Under the pieces are notes generated by a model. That model worked only from the letters and a program-made list of their open reading frames with translations, searched no databases and was not told where the DNA came from. This document shows positions 35,457-47,900 of a stretch of 64,000 nt of DNA, piece after piece (positions within the stretch are counted from its first letter, which is position 1; every line of letters begins with the position of its first letter). A program made the position numbers and the translations under genes. The DNA comes from Syngnathus acus (taxonomy: Eukaryota; Chordata; Actinopteri; Syngnathiformes; Syngnathidae), in NCBI RefSeq assembly GCF_901709675.1, contig NC_051099.1:2542001-2606000 (forward strand). Direction: 5' to 3'.

Positions 35457-37742
35457 CGGGATCCGCCGCCCCAACACGGAACCACCTCCCTCCCTCCCGT
35501 TTATCCTCCTCCCATCTGACACGTTTCTTTTTGGCTAGTTTAGATAGTTGTGGCTCCTGCGTTCGTAAACGTGACAATTGACTGGTGGTGTCTGTCCCAA
35601 ACAAACAAAAAAAGCAAATGAAACGTAGTCAGTGTTAGCCAGCCCACCAAACACAAGCTTCGCTCCAAAGTATACCACCACGTCATCGTGAAGCTACAAA
35701 GCTTCCACACTGATGGTTTTTGCTCATTTCCAACTTTTCCACATTTGGCGAAAAGTTGCATTGCCGACGCATGCTTTTCATTGGTCAGGTGGACGGTTGG
35801 TTCCTTTCAGGGTTTTTAACACCGATACCACTGACCCCTCTCTCGTTCCGCCCACGGCTCGTCTACAGATAAAAGCGTTTAAATGGTGGATTACAGAAGA
35901 TTAGTAGTTACTTACCTGATTAGATGTTGTATCATGCTTTCCCCAATGTGGATTTAGGCCCGGCGTTAATGGGCCTTTGGGAGAGGACAAAGGGTGATTT
36001 GGGGATGTGTTCCGTCGATGTCTGCTGATGCAATTATTGTCAGCGGAACACAGCGTGGAGACTTGAAAAGCTACAGAACACGTGCCTTCTGTCAAAGCCA
36101 CCTTACCCCAAAACTTACTAATACAGTCTGGATCATCAGCATCATTTATTTGGTTTCTGAAACCAAGTAGCCAGCTAACCAATTGGGTAGCTCGATAGCC
36201 ATTAGCATATCAGCCGAGTTTCCAAAAATACCATGTCTTAAACTACAATAAAGATTGGAAACCAGTTAGTTGGCTAGCTCAGAATATAGAGATACAACAA
36301 TTTAAAAAAAGACCAAGTGTATTATTTTGGTTTCCAACATCAAGCTGATTTTCACTGTCCAGTTTTCTAATCTTCTTGCTTCTTACATATACGCATATTA
36401 AGTGACACTTGAGCTCATCCTTTTACCATTGTTTGCACATTTTCTGTTACTGATGATCCTAAGATAGCGAACAGAGCCGTTTTTGTTGTTGTTGTCTGTA
36501 AATAAAACTACAGTATTAATCACCTTTGCGATGCTAATGTCAATTACCGCGTAATCCATAGCGTCACTTGACTCCATCAATGGAATGACAAACCACATGT
36601 AATCCTGCTAATAGACCTTCTGGATATTTCACAACTTTATGCGAAATAACCACTAACTGGCCTAATGTAATTAAATGGTATTCCATTAATTCTCATTACG
36701 CATTTAGTGTGCTTAATGAATGATGACGGATTTTATATTGGTAGTATTTTTTTCCATTTTTGTTTCTTTCTTTCAAATGGTCACTTGCTTTTGCATCGTT
36801 GCTGCTATCAAAACAACTTTGCTCCCATCTGCTTGATGAAGTGACCCATAAAATTTGCACATTCTGTGACGTACGTGCGTAGCTTCTTCGTCACTCCCCA
36901 TAAAAACTTTTCTGCCTTTTGTTTGTGTCGCTGAACTGTATAAACGGTACCGACACAGAACGGAGACCTGGGGGCAACTTTTCCGCCTTCAGAGTCGGAA
37001 AAAAAAATTGGGGTATTTGGCGATGCCTGTATTTTTGTGACACTCGACACCCACTTCTCCCGGCTTGTTGTGTTTAAAGGCTGTCACTGTTTCCTGCTGC
37101 TACATATTGTAAACCTGACCACCAATAGTTGTTCAATCATTGTGATCGCCGTAGCTGCAGCTTTATTTTATCCGCCTTAAACCACATTTTGCCAGTCGCC
37201 CTCCACTTTGTTGCAAACTGTTTTATTTTGAAAGCACACTTCTTGCAATAATAACTCTATTTGAATTCTACTAATGAATCGCTAGTACAGGAAGGTTCAT
37301 ATTGGTTATGAAATGAATGCTGCTTAGATAACATTGTGCTGTCAAAAAAGGTTTCATCTTTACCCTTTCATAGTGATAAAAATGAACACTGTTGAACTAA
37401 ATGCACATTAAATCAATTTTGTCATTGATCCCGTTTTTGGATGTTTCTGCAAGAGGTGACCCAGAGTCGCACTGATGAAGCACTCATAAGTACTGAGTGC
37501 AACAATAGGCTGCCCCCCCCCCTTTTTTTTGTCAGAAGTTGAACCTTGATTTCAACTAATCTGAAGATTTGCCTTTGCTTTATTCATTCATAATCAGAGT
37601 TAGCCCACTCTAGTTGTCATCATCAGTTGATCATTTGGCTCGCCTTTCAGAAATGTGCTTTGTGTCTCGGAACACAGAAAAGCTTTTTTTTTTCTTCTTT
37701 CTCTGGAAGCAATAATGCGGTGGGGACAAAATGATGTTCCCC

Positions 37743-37775
37743 GGGGGGTTTGTCCATGGACAAAACAAACCCCCG
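37743..37775. repeat. Short inverted repeat around TTTGTCCATGGACAAA
   Basis: A perfect 16-bp palindrome is flanked by G-rich and C-rich arms (GGGGTTTGT and ACAAACCCC), giving a possible hairpin. No gene context. Confidence 0.6.
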
Positions 37776-39477
37776 TGAACATGTGCCGTTTAAATTGAGA
37801 GCAAGTATTCAATAGAATTAATATGTACGTGTATGATGTGTGTTCCTCTAGTATATACAGTAAATAACTAATACATGTGTATTGTAACCGGTGACTTACA
37901 TACTTATATCATGTATATAAAGACTAGAACTCCACTTCAAGCTGCCTCATGTCTTGTTTTGTGGCAATGGGAGAAGGTTTAATTCTATTTTTTCCAACTG
38001 TAAATGGTAAAAGGCATAGCCTTCACTCATGCAAAAGACTGGGAAACATTGCCATCTATAGGCGAGAAGGCGCAATTGCGCCCTTTTAAAGCGAAAGCAA
38101 ATCAACAATGAACTGAAGCGCGAGCGTGGGTTCAGCAAGCGTCGTTGCTTGTCACAGAAAATAGCATCCCACGCACATATTTCAGGCACGAAAATAGAGG
38201 AGCCATTGTTGAGCAATTTATTCTTGTACTATCGAAAGCCTAACCGATTATAGAGGCCGCAACTCATTCGAAAGTGTTTCAATACATTTAACGGCTTGAT
38301 TCTCGCCCGTGTAGGCGGAAGTGAATTTAGTACGCTTTACGCATGCGCAGAAATAAACAGACGCGGACAACACGTGGAGTAAAAACGATGTGGAACAATA
38401 TCATTGCAGTCTGTGACAAGCTTCTTTCAACGGTCTTGACCGAGACATAAAAGGAGCTGTAAACTTGGATGATTCTGTTTAATTAGCGTAAACATCATGA
38501 ACACGCTGCACGAGTTTCCGTGGCTCCTGTCTCCAAGCGTTTGTGGTGTTCGCCCAAAAATGAACATGGCCGTTTAAACCACTTCCGCCAAGACGATTAC
38601 GTAAGTTCCGCCCCGAGTGTAAAGTTTCATTTTCGATTATTTAAAAGTCTTGTGACGTATCATTACATTGGGAAATCAATTCCTTAAAAAAATAGCATAG
38701 AAAAGAGGCGGAGTTAAACGTTTAGGTCCCCCCCACATTGAGCCACGCCTCGAAGTGCTGCATTCAGTGGCGTGCAAAACTCACTGCATGCCTGGGGGCA
38801 GGAGCGGGCAGGGGCTAGGGGGAATGTTTATGAAACCCCCCTTGAATCAATCTCTAAGATACTGTTAGAGGAAAAAAAAACTTACTGCGCTGGCTACGTT
38901 TGTGGACAAAATGTCTTTGATCCAATCAGAGTTCGGATTATAATTTAATGCACACTGATCGGATTATCAATAGACATAAAGCAGTCCACTCATCCAGAAT
39001 AAATTCTTGACTAGAATGGTCTCGATCTGGGGGAAATATTCTGAATAGGTTGTGCATATGAAGCATTTTTATTCCGATTAGGTTTTTAAATCGAATAAAA
39101 ATCCCCATGTAAACATAGCCGCTAAGAATCGCTGGACTCTTACATTCTCCATGATCAGCCTTGTGGTAATAATGGTGATTAGCAGTGATTATGGCGATAC
39201 ATTTAAACTTAATAATGGTGGTACCTATACTACTATATTCATTGTGGTGAAGTCACGTCAGGTCGTTTGTGTGCTCATTTGCATCTGTTTGTGAGTGGGT
39301 GGTACCTGAACTCCTATCAGCTTCTGTCAGGGACGACACACCCTGACACCAAACTTCTTCTGCGAGCAACTTTCAAGCTACGATGCACAGCAACTCTGTC
39401 TTCTCCCATAAAAGGCCGCGCAGGTTGAAACAAGCTCGGCAAGACTGCGCAAGTCGCTGCCGTATCGCCGCGCTGCC

Positions 39478-39528
39478 ACGGCAACAACGGCAACAACGGC
39501 AACAACGACAACAACGACAACAACGACA
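39478..39528. repeat. 9-bp tandem repeat (CAACAACGG / CAACAACGA)
   Basis: About five and a half units; the first units end in GG and the later ones in GA. Short Cys/Arg-rich or Gln-rich open frames here come from this repeat and are not genes. Confidence 0.85.
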
Positions 39529-40452
39529 GGTCACATGCCTTTTCATCAGAAAGCGAGCAATGCAAAACGCTGGGCCAATCACAACGCTGCTCGTCAGCAG
39601 GGTGTGACTTGTTTGGTGATATATTTAGTACGACAGACCGCAATAATTACCTCAAGGGGGTTCACATAGTTGAGTGAGGACCACCCAAAATCCCAACAGT
39701 GCCTTTAACTATTTTAGTTCTGACACCGCTTTTACGTCCTATGACTTAAATGATGATGATCCCTTCAATGCTACCAGCAGGCCTTGAGATTTTGTCGCTA
39801 AGCGGTGACCCATCATCAATGCTTTATGAACTCACCGTGGGGTGGGGTAGGGGTTGGGGGGGCGGCACATGTACGTAACAATCGAACCGGTCCTGCTTAC
39901 AGGGCAAATGTGCCATTTAGCGGCTTTCAACTGTGACTTGCTGACCAGCTGCTGACTTGTGTTTTTACTGGCGATTACGGCGGCAGAAAGGCGCGGCGCG
40001 ACGGACAATGGCACCGAGCTTTATGTGTCCCCCGAGCGGTTACACACAAAGAGCGGAGCGCTCCGCCATTGAGTCGCACGGCGACCTGTTTACTATCCGG
40101 GGGCCTCGGTAGGCCTTAGCGGTAGAAGGAACAAACTGGAGTCGAAGCGTGCCAGCAACCTTGAGTGAATATTGATTATCCACCATTGGCTATGTTTATT
40201 CTCCTCAAAGGCTTCTTTATAATGACACAACAGAACAATCAAACGGACAATGCAGGCATAAATCAAATGTCAACCATAAATCACTCCCCATGTACACGCA
40301 TTGTGGTAGAGAAGAACGAATAATTGATTTTTTGCAGTCGAACGCATTGACAAAGGAGAGCGGGCTGCATGAAGGCATCATCGTCATGTGACTTTGAAGG
40401 AACATGGATGACTTGCTCTGTGTAAATACTAACAACAACCTTGTGCAAAATG

Positions 40453-40486
40453 TCGACTACTCCCCTGGTTGACTACTCCCCTGTTT
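40453..40486. repeat. Two tandem copies of a 16-17 bp unit
   Basis: GACTACTCCCCTG plus three or four bases is repeated head to tail, with one difference at the unit end. Confidence 0.7.
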
Positions 40487-41057
40487 GACCAACTGCCTAT
40501 TTGATGAATACGTCACTATTAATTTGTTCGCTTATGCAACGCACCGCCTTTTGGGTTTTCTTTCTTTCATGCTAATTTGCGGTAAGGTTGGACGAAGTGT
40601 GCCCTTCATTGCATTCATGTACTCCACCCAGTTCAAGTGTGACAACCTCCCAGTCCAACACGAGTGGTATGCAAGCGACGCAAATTAGTAACTGTCCACT
40701 TTTGCCTGCATACATGCCTTACTAGTGCATTACATAAACAAAGTTTTTTTTTTTTTTTTTACAGTGAGCTGGACACTGAAACTGCAAACAACGGAACATA
40801 ACAGTGCTTTGTAGTCATTATGATACTGGTGATTACAAATCAAAAGTACAGCATCAAAACAAAATTACGGTAACTTCGAGAGACATGCGCACACGGCGTG
40901 GACACGTGCGGGGTGGGTGTGTGGGGGGTAAAAGAGGCGTTCAAGGACACGCTACTTTAGACAGGTCAACACTGTGCTTGTCTATTGAGTCAACGACCAA
41001 CAAAAGTTAGGCCTCTTTCCACTGTTGAGTCAGTTATCTTTTTTGTGGTTTGAAAAT

Positions 41058-41580
41058 GCAAATTCGAATAAACTAAGATTGCTTTAACACGATTACGTGT
41101 CAGTACTCACGTTTGATGGATGGATGTATAGTAATAAAAAGTAAGCATTTCGTGGAAAAAAAGTTTATTTAAAAATACAGACATGGCACAGATGCAAGCA
41201 GAATTTCAAAATGGAATCAAAACTCTTTGTAGAAAGGCTCGATATTCGAAGTTGAAAATACGCGTTCTTTTTACCTGAGGGCGCTGAACGTAGCTATACT
41301 ATGACGTGTCTCGAAGCTTTAGTGCCGCGATCACGCTGTCAGAAAAATACACCTTCAAATAAACTACGATTGGTTCAACAAGCTTACGCGGCAGTCGTTA
41401 TATTGTACAAATGTTGCGTTTGAAATTACACGTACGTTCGCTATAAAACCATTGCAAACTGGAATCGAAATTCGCATCAAAAGGGGTCGATGTTTGAAAT
41501 GGAAAAGACGCGTCTTTTTTTAACCACAAAACCGTGAACGCAGCATTGCTATTACGTTTCACGGATGCGCGCTCCCGACT
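41058..41580. repeat. Diverged tandem duplication upstream of LARP1
   Basis: Two units of roughly 250-280 bp align by eye. AATAAACTAAGATTG near 41067 matches AATAAACTACGATTG near 41358. GGAATCAAAA near 41213, followed by GGCTCGAT and TACGCGTTCTTTTT, matches GGAATCGAAA near 41461, followed by GGGTCGAT and GACGCGTCTTTTTTT. The copies are clearly mutated, so the event is not recent. The second unit runs into the LARP1 promoter. Confidence 0.65.
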
Positions 41581-41924
41581 GTACGTGCCTACTCCCCCTC
41601 GACGGCGTACGTGCGCGCCCCCTAGTATCGCGTGGTGGAGAGCGACCATATTGCTGCTAGCAGCGGAGGTAGGGTTGTTCTCCCCTCGTACAGGCCTATC
41701 GGACACCGTTCATTTTTGCATTTTTTCATGTTTGAAACATCCGTGGACGTCTCTGCGACTTGGAGCGAAGCTCGGTTCGTCTGAGAGCGACAGAGGAGCG
41801 TCAAACTCGCAGCGAACTACTTCACTTTTCCCCTTCGAGCGAATTCGGACCGGGGGAGGGAGGAGGAGGAGGAGGAGGAGGACTGGTAATCGCGAAGGGG
41901 GTGGGAGAACGACGGCTCTTGCAA
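41581..41924 (+). promoter_or_regulatory. LARP1 5' UTR and CpG-rich promoter
   Basis: CpG-rich sequence directly before the LARP1 start codon, with a GGA/GAG-rich stretch at 41850-41883. Exact transcription start not determinable. Confidence 0.5.
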
Positions 41925-44900
41925 ATGGCCACTCAGGTGGAGGCTCTTCAGCCGGCCAACCTGCTTACCAAAGCGGAGGAGCGCGGCGAAGTGATCCGCG
42001 ACGAGCCGGAGCTGGAGGTCGACGGGGCCAAGCGGAGCCAGGCAGCCGGGGTCGACGACGAGGAGGAGGAGCAGCCCGGCAGCCGCCGAGGCGGCAGGCA
42101 CGGGGAGAGCTCTGAGAGTCCCACGCGGAACACGAATGCGGACGAGGGGGGCTGTGACAGCGAGGCCAAGGCCGACGAGGAAGGTTGTAAAAGCCGGAAG
42201 GAGTTTACCGAAGCGCCCCCGCCCAAGGTGAACCCGTGGACTAGGAAAATGAACCCGGTGACTGTTGTCAGTGTGAACGGACAAGCACATCACGGTGAGT
42301 AATTTTCGTTCGCTTCTCTTCCTTCCCCGCCGCCTGTCACTCGCGTGTCCGTGGGTCCATACAGCAAGTGTCTGTCAGGTGGGCCAGGTAGCGGCCGTTC
42401 ATGGTGTGCAAATGTCAAGTCCTGACGGATATATTTGGAGTCCGTGCATGCATCCATGCACCCCTCCTCCACTCAGGCTATTCCTGGAGTCCAGGGTGGC
42501 TAAAGTGGAGCCACTGGGTGTCTCGTTGCACAAGGGACGCCATTGCACGCACACGCACACACACATATATACACACACACACACACACACATACGCGCAC
42601 CCTTTCATAAGTGACTTGTTTTTTTTTTTTGCTTTGAAAGTTGTGATGCATCATAGCGCAACGTCACAACCGTGCACTGAAAGTCGGTCAATGGCCGACT
42701 CGAGTAGGCTTTTTGGGTGTTTAAACGCACCCGTCACGGGACTTTTAAAACATTGGGTTGAAGTAACTGACGCGCCTAGTCGGCTAAAGTGCGGTCACTC
42801 GTTTTAAAGTGGCTTTGTGCAAAGACAAATAAATAGATCGATAAACAAATAACTGAGGAAAAAAAGAGTGGAGACGCCCGCCCCGGCTAACAATAGCACG
42901 GGCCTAGCTTAAACGCTCCAAACATTTGCCCTCATTTCCACTGTGTTCTTTTTAAAATGCCTGACCTGCCTTCAACGCACTCAATTCTGTGGTTATCTGG
43001 CGAATATTTGGCACGTTTATTAATGTTCTGTAACAAGCGAGCAGGTTTGTTGTGAGACGTCACGTGTTCACTCCACGTGTAGACGGCATGGTAAGCTCGG
43101 CTAACGGACGCCAGCTAGCTAATCGCAACTTGCTGCAATCACGCCCTTCTTTTATTCTTTGTGCTGTCGATTGTTGCGCCGCTTGTTTATTGACCCGATT
43201 GTCACGTCGCCTGCGCGTCGCCGAGGTCTCCTCAGCTAGCAGTTAGCCGTGCATGCTAACGTGGCTGCGTGCAAGTCATGGTGATTTGGCTCACGAACGC
43301 TCGACATTGTGATTAGCAACGTGGTGCCTTTTGTCATCCAGAGTAATCTTTTCCTCCCAAAATGTTAAGAGGTAAGGCCCCTTTTAACCCACAACAGGGC
43401 CCCGGTGCACGCAAAGACAACGTGTCTTTTCGCCATTTGTCCACCAGCGCCACGCTGCCGCTTGTATTGAAAATCGCACAGCTGTTAGACGAAGCTTCTG
43501 GCAGGCGGTCCGGTGGACTTTAAATGTAAAAGTGCTGCAGCAACAGCAAGTACATCGGACTTATTTTACTCCGATAAACAACTGTTCGCTGACCATATGT
43601 TTTGACACCAGCCCACCCCACTTTCCTCTTTTCTGGGGTCCAGAACGTCAGGAACAACGCTGTCCTTTTTCCACTCAAACGTTGATTGAAATACATTTGT
43701 TGTTTGATGACGTGAAGTAGGTCAAGCCTCCTGGAAAAATAGGCATCCTCCAGCAAAATAACCACATAAATAATTTCCAATAGCTTTGTGCAAAAGGTCA
43801 TAGTATTCTGGCGAATTGCAAAGTCAGTGAGTGCTGTCTAAAAAAAGCAAAACCAGTAATGATAGAAAATGGCCAAACAGCAGATGATGACTCTGGAATG
43901 TAACGTGCAGAAGCGCACAGATTGAGTCGAGGACAGGTAACAAAGTAGATGGAGCCAAAGCAATACCAGCAAACTTGGTGTTGCGCTGCCGCCATCTAGA
44001 TCATTTTACCGATTGTGCAAATAAGCGAGACACGCTCCTTGGCCGTTTGCTTCTTCCCTGTCAGTGTGAAGCGGGCCTAACAGTTGATTCTTGAATAGAG
44101 GTCAGTATGTGTGTACTTAGCGTGTCCTTGGATGAAAATCAGTCCTTGATAAGAGTGGAACCGTATTTCAACATCGCAGGTGGCTTGTTTGTAGGATGGC
44201 GACATGGGTATGGCGCATTCTGCGAGCACCGCCTCACCCAAGCCTTCATGATTTGAGGCCTCACCATCTGTTTCGAGCCCAAAGTTGCCACGGTCTTGTG
44301 GATTTGAGAGCAAAGAGAAATATTGAGTGTCTCATGCCGCTTGTGATTCAGACGTGACACAGTTGGAATGGCAGTAAACTCGTGAGCCCTTGCAGCCGCA
44401 ACTTGTCAAAAGACTCCTAAACAAATAGCTTGGAATGCAATAAAAATAACCCAGGGAGACTGGGAGCAAAATCCGGGTCCACCTCAAGTGGCGCCCACGC
44501 AGTGTGTCGTCACAAGGGGGGTTTTGTTGTTGCGTCATCTGCTGTGCAACAATGTTGACCCGAGTCACATGAGGTTGAAATGCAGATCGGGGTCCTCATC
44601 AATAGCACCCTCTCAATGCTAACACTATGAAACCCCTCATGCGGGCCAACGTGTAGCATCGGTGTTGCTAACTTCTAAAGCTTGAAGCAATATTTGACGG
44701 TAGAGTGACGCTTCGAAGCAGACAACACTCACGGGCATAAATCCTTTATCCTCAGCGAAGAGCTACCGATAGCTTACTGAGTAGCTGAGACGTGTATCAG
44801 TGTGTCCATTTTAATTTGTGTGGGCGAGGCTGAAACGATGAAGGGCATCTCCCCCCCGTTGTGTCGTCCTCCACCCAGTCGACACGCGTGCACGCAGACT

Positions 44901-47900
44901 ATCAGCTGTTTGAGAGGAGCTCTTGTCTCAAGCGCTTCATCTCGGACCGCTTTATCTGCCGCCGGCCGAGTCTGCGCCGGCCGATAGAGCTCGGCAGGGT
45001 GTGGACCGTTCACATCCGTGGCGTGTCCAGTGTCGGGGAGCCTCCGGGGCTCTCTGGAGACCTCGCATCCAAAACATTTTTTATTTTTTTTGCTCAAGTC
45101 TGGGGTTTTCCTTCCTCGCCCAACTTGCGAGCGGATTGGATTAGCATGTGAGTCATTGTCAATACAGTGAACACTCGCTAGATTCCAGTTTTATCTCTCC
45201 TGTCCCCGCCCGCCACAGCGCTCATTTTGAAGCGAGTGCTTTTTCTAGTCTGTACAGCAGCGGCGCAAGTGGCTTCCCTTTTTTCTAAAATGTGGAATGG
45301 GCACTTTTAATGTGTAACAAATCTTCCGTGACTAATACATTCAGGCAAAATCAATAAAAACATAAAAAATGGACTAATATGAGCTTATTGGTGGCAATTT
45401 TGATGTAAAACGTGGTGCGGCAAAAGCGTTGGCGAAAAGTTGACAGTTTTGAGGCCGGTTTTGTTGGTGACGTCACGCCGGCCGAAGCCCTCGTCAATTA
45501 AGCCAGCTGGGATTTATTTGTCCTACTCGACCCTCCCGCAAGCCACAGCCCGCCGATGAATTATTGCGCCGCATTTGTACACAAAAAGCAGACGAGAAGG
45601 AACGCCGCGCTCCCGTGCCGCTGGCCAAGTGCTGTGCAGTAACTCATTGTCCGTTTCCTCCATATTTGGGTCTTGTGAGCTGAACGCTGCCGCTCTGTCG
45701 TTACGCCCCACCCAATGTTTACAACGGCGAATTGCAGGCTTGTGAGGAAACAAATGTCGCTTTTAATTTGAAACTCTGGCACCAGACCGAGTGATTTTGT
45801 GCATAATGGCGCGGCGGGCGCACTTGTAAGCTTTATGAAAAAGATCATTCCAGCTTTTCTAAGCCCGGACACGCAGCAATTTGGCGAGACAAAGCTCTCG
45901 TTTGTCAGCCGCCGCGTTGTGGAATGCGCGCTGGTTGCCAGCGCAGCTGACGTTTGGCACCTTGCCGCGGATGCTCAGCTCTGACGTCGCTCTGGCGTTT
46001 GCCAGCGCCGGTCGTTCTGGTGCGCCGGGCGTGAGACGCCGCAGTTATCCGATCCCAGCGCCGGCGCCCCCGGGCTCCTTGGATCGAATTTTCTGACGCG
46101 GGCGGTCAACGGGGCCGAGTACATAATTCATAGTCGGCTAAACTGCTTTTCTTCAAGCTCAACAGCGGCGGCGCAATCGTTCACCTGACTTGTCTTTGAA
46201 AGCACGAGTGAACTGAGTCATGATGACGACGACGTCAGACTCATTTTTAAAGGAATCCCCGCCTGCTTTATCTGTCATAGCAAAAAGACGTTGCATCAAC
46301 AAAGATGTCACATTTGCGTCCAGTTGTTGATATCCAAGTGATGATCTGGTTGAAGAACCCCGGGAGTCGATTAAATCGTCTTCATTCAATCCATGAGGGC
46401 GGGCGGGACTCAATCCAAAACCGGTTTTAAAGTGTCTTTCCGTCGTAGTTTATGTCACGAGCGACTCCTTCCATGATTAGACCGTGGTCAACTCGGTGAA
46501 TTTTGGCAGACCTAATCGCCTTGGCTTTCAACCACAATAAACACCAAGTCATCGTGTTGACGCCTTTTCACGTCAAGCACCTTTCGATTTAATCGTGCGC
46601 CGCACCTGTACATTCATTCATTCATTCATTCATTCATTCAACGTCGCGTGCTACATTTGGCTTTGAGAACTTTGTGAAAGGTCACAAACGAGTCAAGTAT
46701 ACTTTGAGAACACCGACGTTGTCATAAAGTTTGAAGGTGTGGAAAAAGTTAAGAGACTTCACGCCGTTTGCCGCTGACTCATTCCCTATGTTTCCTGTTA
46801 TTGAAAGAGCAGGCAGCCGCAGCATCTTTAAGCGGCCTGCCCTTTATTTGGAACTTTGTCCCGGAATGTGAGGAAAGATTGAGGCCCGATAAGCTGATGA
46901 AGAAAATCACTTAAGATGGCCGACGACTGCGCTGCGTTTTCTTGCTCTTGACCCGTGCGTTCTCGTCTCAACAGAGTCGAGCGGTCCCGCCAAGGTGGTG
47001 AGAGCGGGCAACCCTCCCAAGGCCAGACGAGGAGGAAAGGTAAATGTCGCCGAATGTTCCCCCCCCAAAAAACTGCTAATGTTATTTTGATGGCTTTCAC
47101 CAGAGGTTGTGTGGTGTTAATTTGTAGTCTGTGTAATCGCGTGCTTGGCAATGACAGATTGTGACCCCTCTGTGCCGTCCGTGTCCGCTCAGGTCGGCGA
47201 CTTTGGCGACACCAACAGCTGGCCCACCCCGGGAGAAATCGCAACTAAAGACATGCAGGTGGGTATTTTTGGTTTTCTTTCCCCTTCTGTTAGGCTTTCA
47301 TCAGATGATAGTCTACGACAAACAAAACAAATAGAGTGTCTGATTATCACCAAATGGAAAGGTCTTGAGGTACGTGGTTTCATTTTGCCAAGTGCTTCTG
47401 TTGCATAATACAGGCGTCAAAGCACAACCTCAGAAGCACCTGTCACTTCAAGCCGCTCAGCTAGTTCAGGCTCGGGTCCTGACACAGTCGACACACACGC
47501 TCACATACACAAGCTTCAGTGGCAGCCCCGGCCGGGCGCGGCTGGCTATTTCAGAGCCGTGGATGTTCTGGCGGCATGACGCGCGTGGTGGCGTTGCTCA
47601 GCGGTGTTATGTGGGTCAGCGTCATGGGAGCCTGGAATAAATGCCACCAGACACGGTGGGGGTGAGGGAGCTGGTCACCGCCTGGGAAGGAATGTCCTTT
47701 TAGGGATCCCCTCTCGGTCACCAGACCCCGGATCGACGATGCCTCCGCCGCTGCTATTTTGAGGGACTGTACGAGCGTGGCGTAATCGGAGCGTGTGCGT
47801 GCTGACACTTTCTGTGATGCAAAGGTCAATCTTGGGAGCAAAGCGGTCTTGGCTCGTGTTCTTGTGTTGTCTTTGTCCGGCTTGTCCAAGTCCTTTGACT

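Larger units (their letters stand above)
35457..41040. other. PPM1E 3' flank and intergenic region, no gene seen
   Basis: The start is probably the PPM1E 3' UTR; candidate AATAAA signals lie at 36247 and 36501. No coding exon was recognised up to the LARP1 side. A CpG-richer patch around 38240-38620 looks promoter-like but has no attached gene. This gap is also the junction between human 17q22-type and 5q33-type synteny. Confidence 0.5.
42295..46974 (+). other. LARP1 intron 1 (4.7 kb), no other gene seen
   Basis: Contains a CA microsatellite (42547-42600) and an ATTC tetranucleotide tract (46611-46640). No coding exon was recognised on either strand. Confidence 0.55.

Noticed and set aside
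38240-38620. Promoter-like CpG-rich patch with a possible orphan gene
   Set aside because: No exon chain, homology or reading frame could be attached to it on either strand.
39373-39643. Open frames with Arg-Cys-Cys or Gln-Arg repeats
   Set aside because: Translated 9-bp tandem repeat, not a gene.
41760-41924. In-frame upstream ATG of LARP1 that would add 55 residues
   Set aside because: The extension is low-complexity Gly/Arg sequence in the CpG-rich 5' region, while MATQVE at 41925 begins the LARP1-like acidic N-terminus. It cannot be fully excluded.
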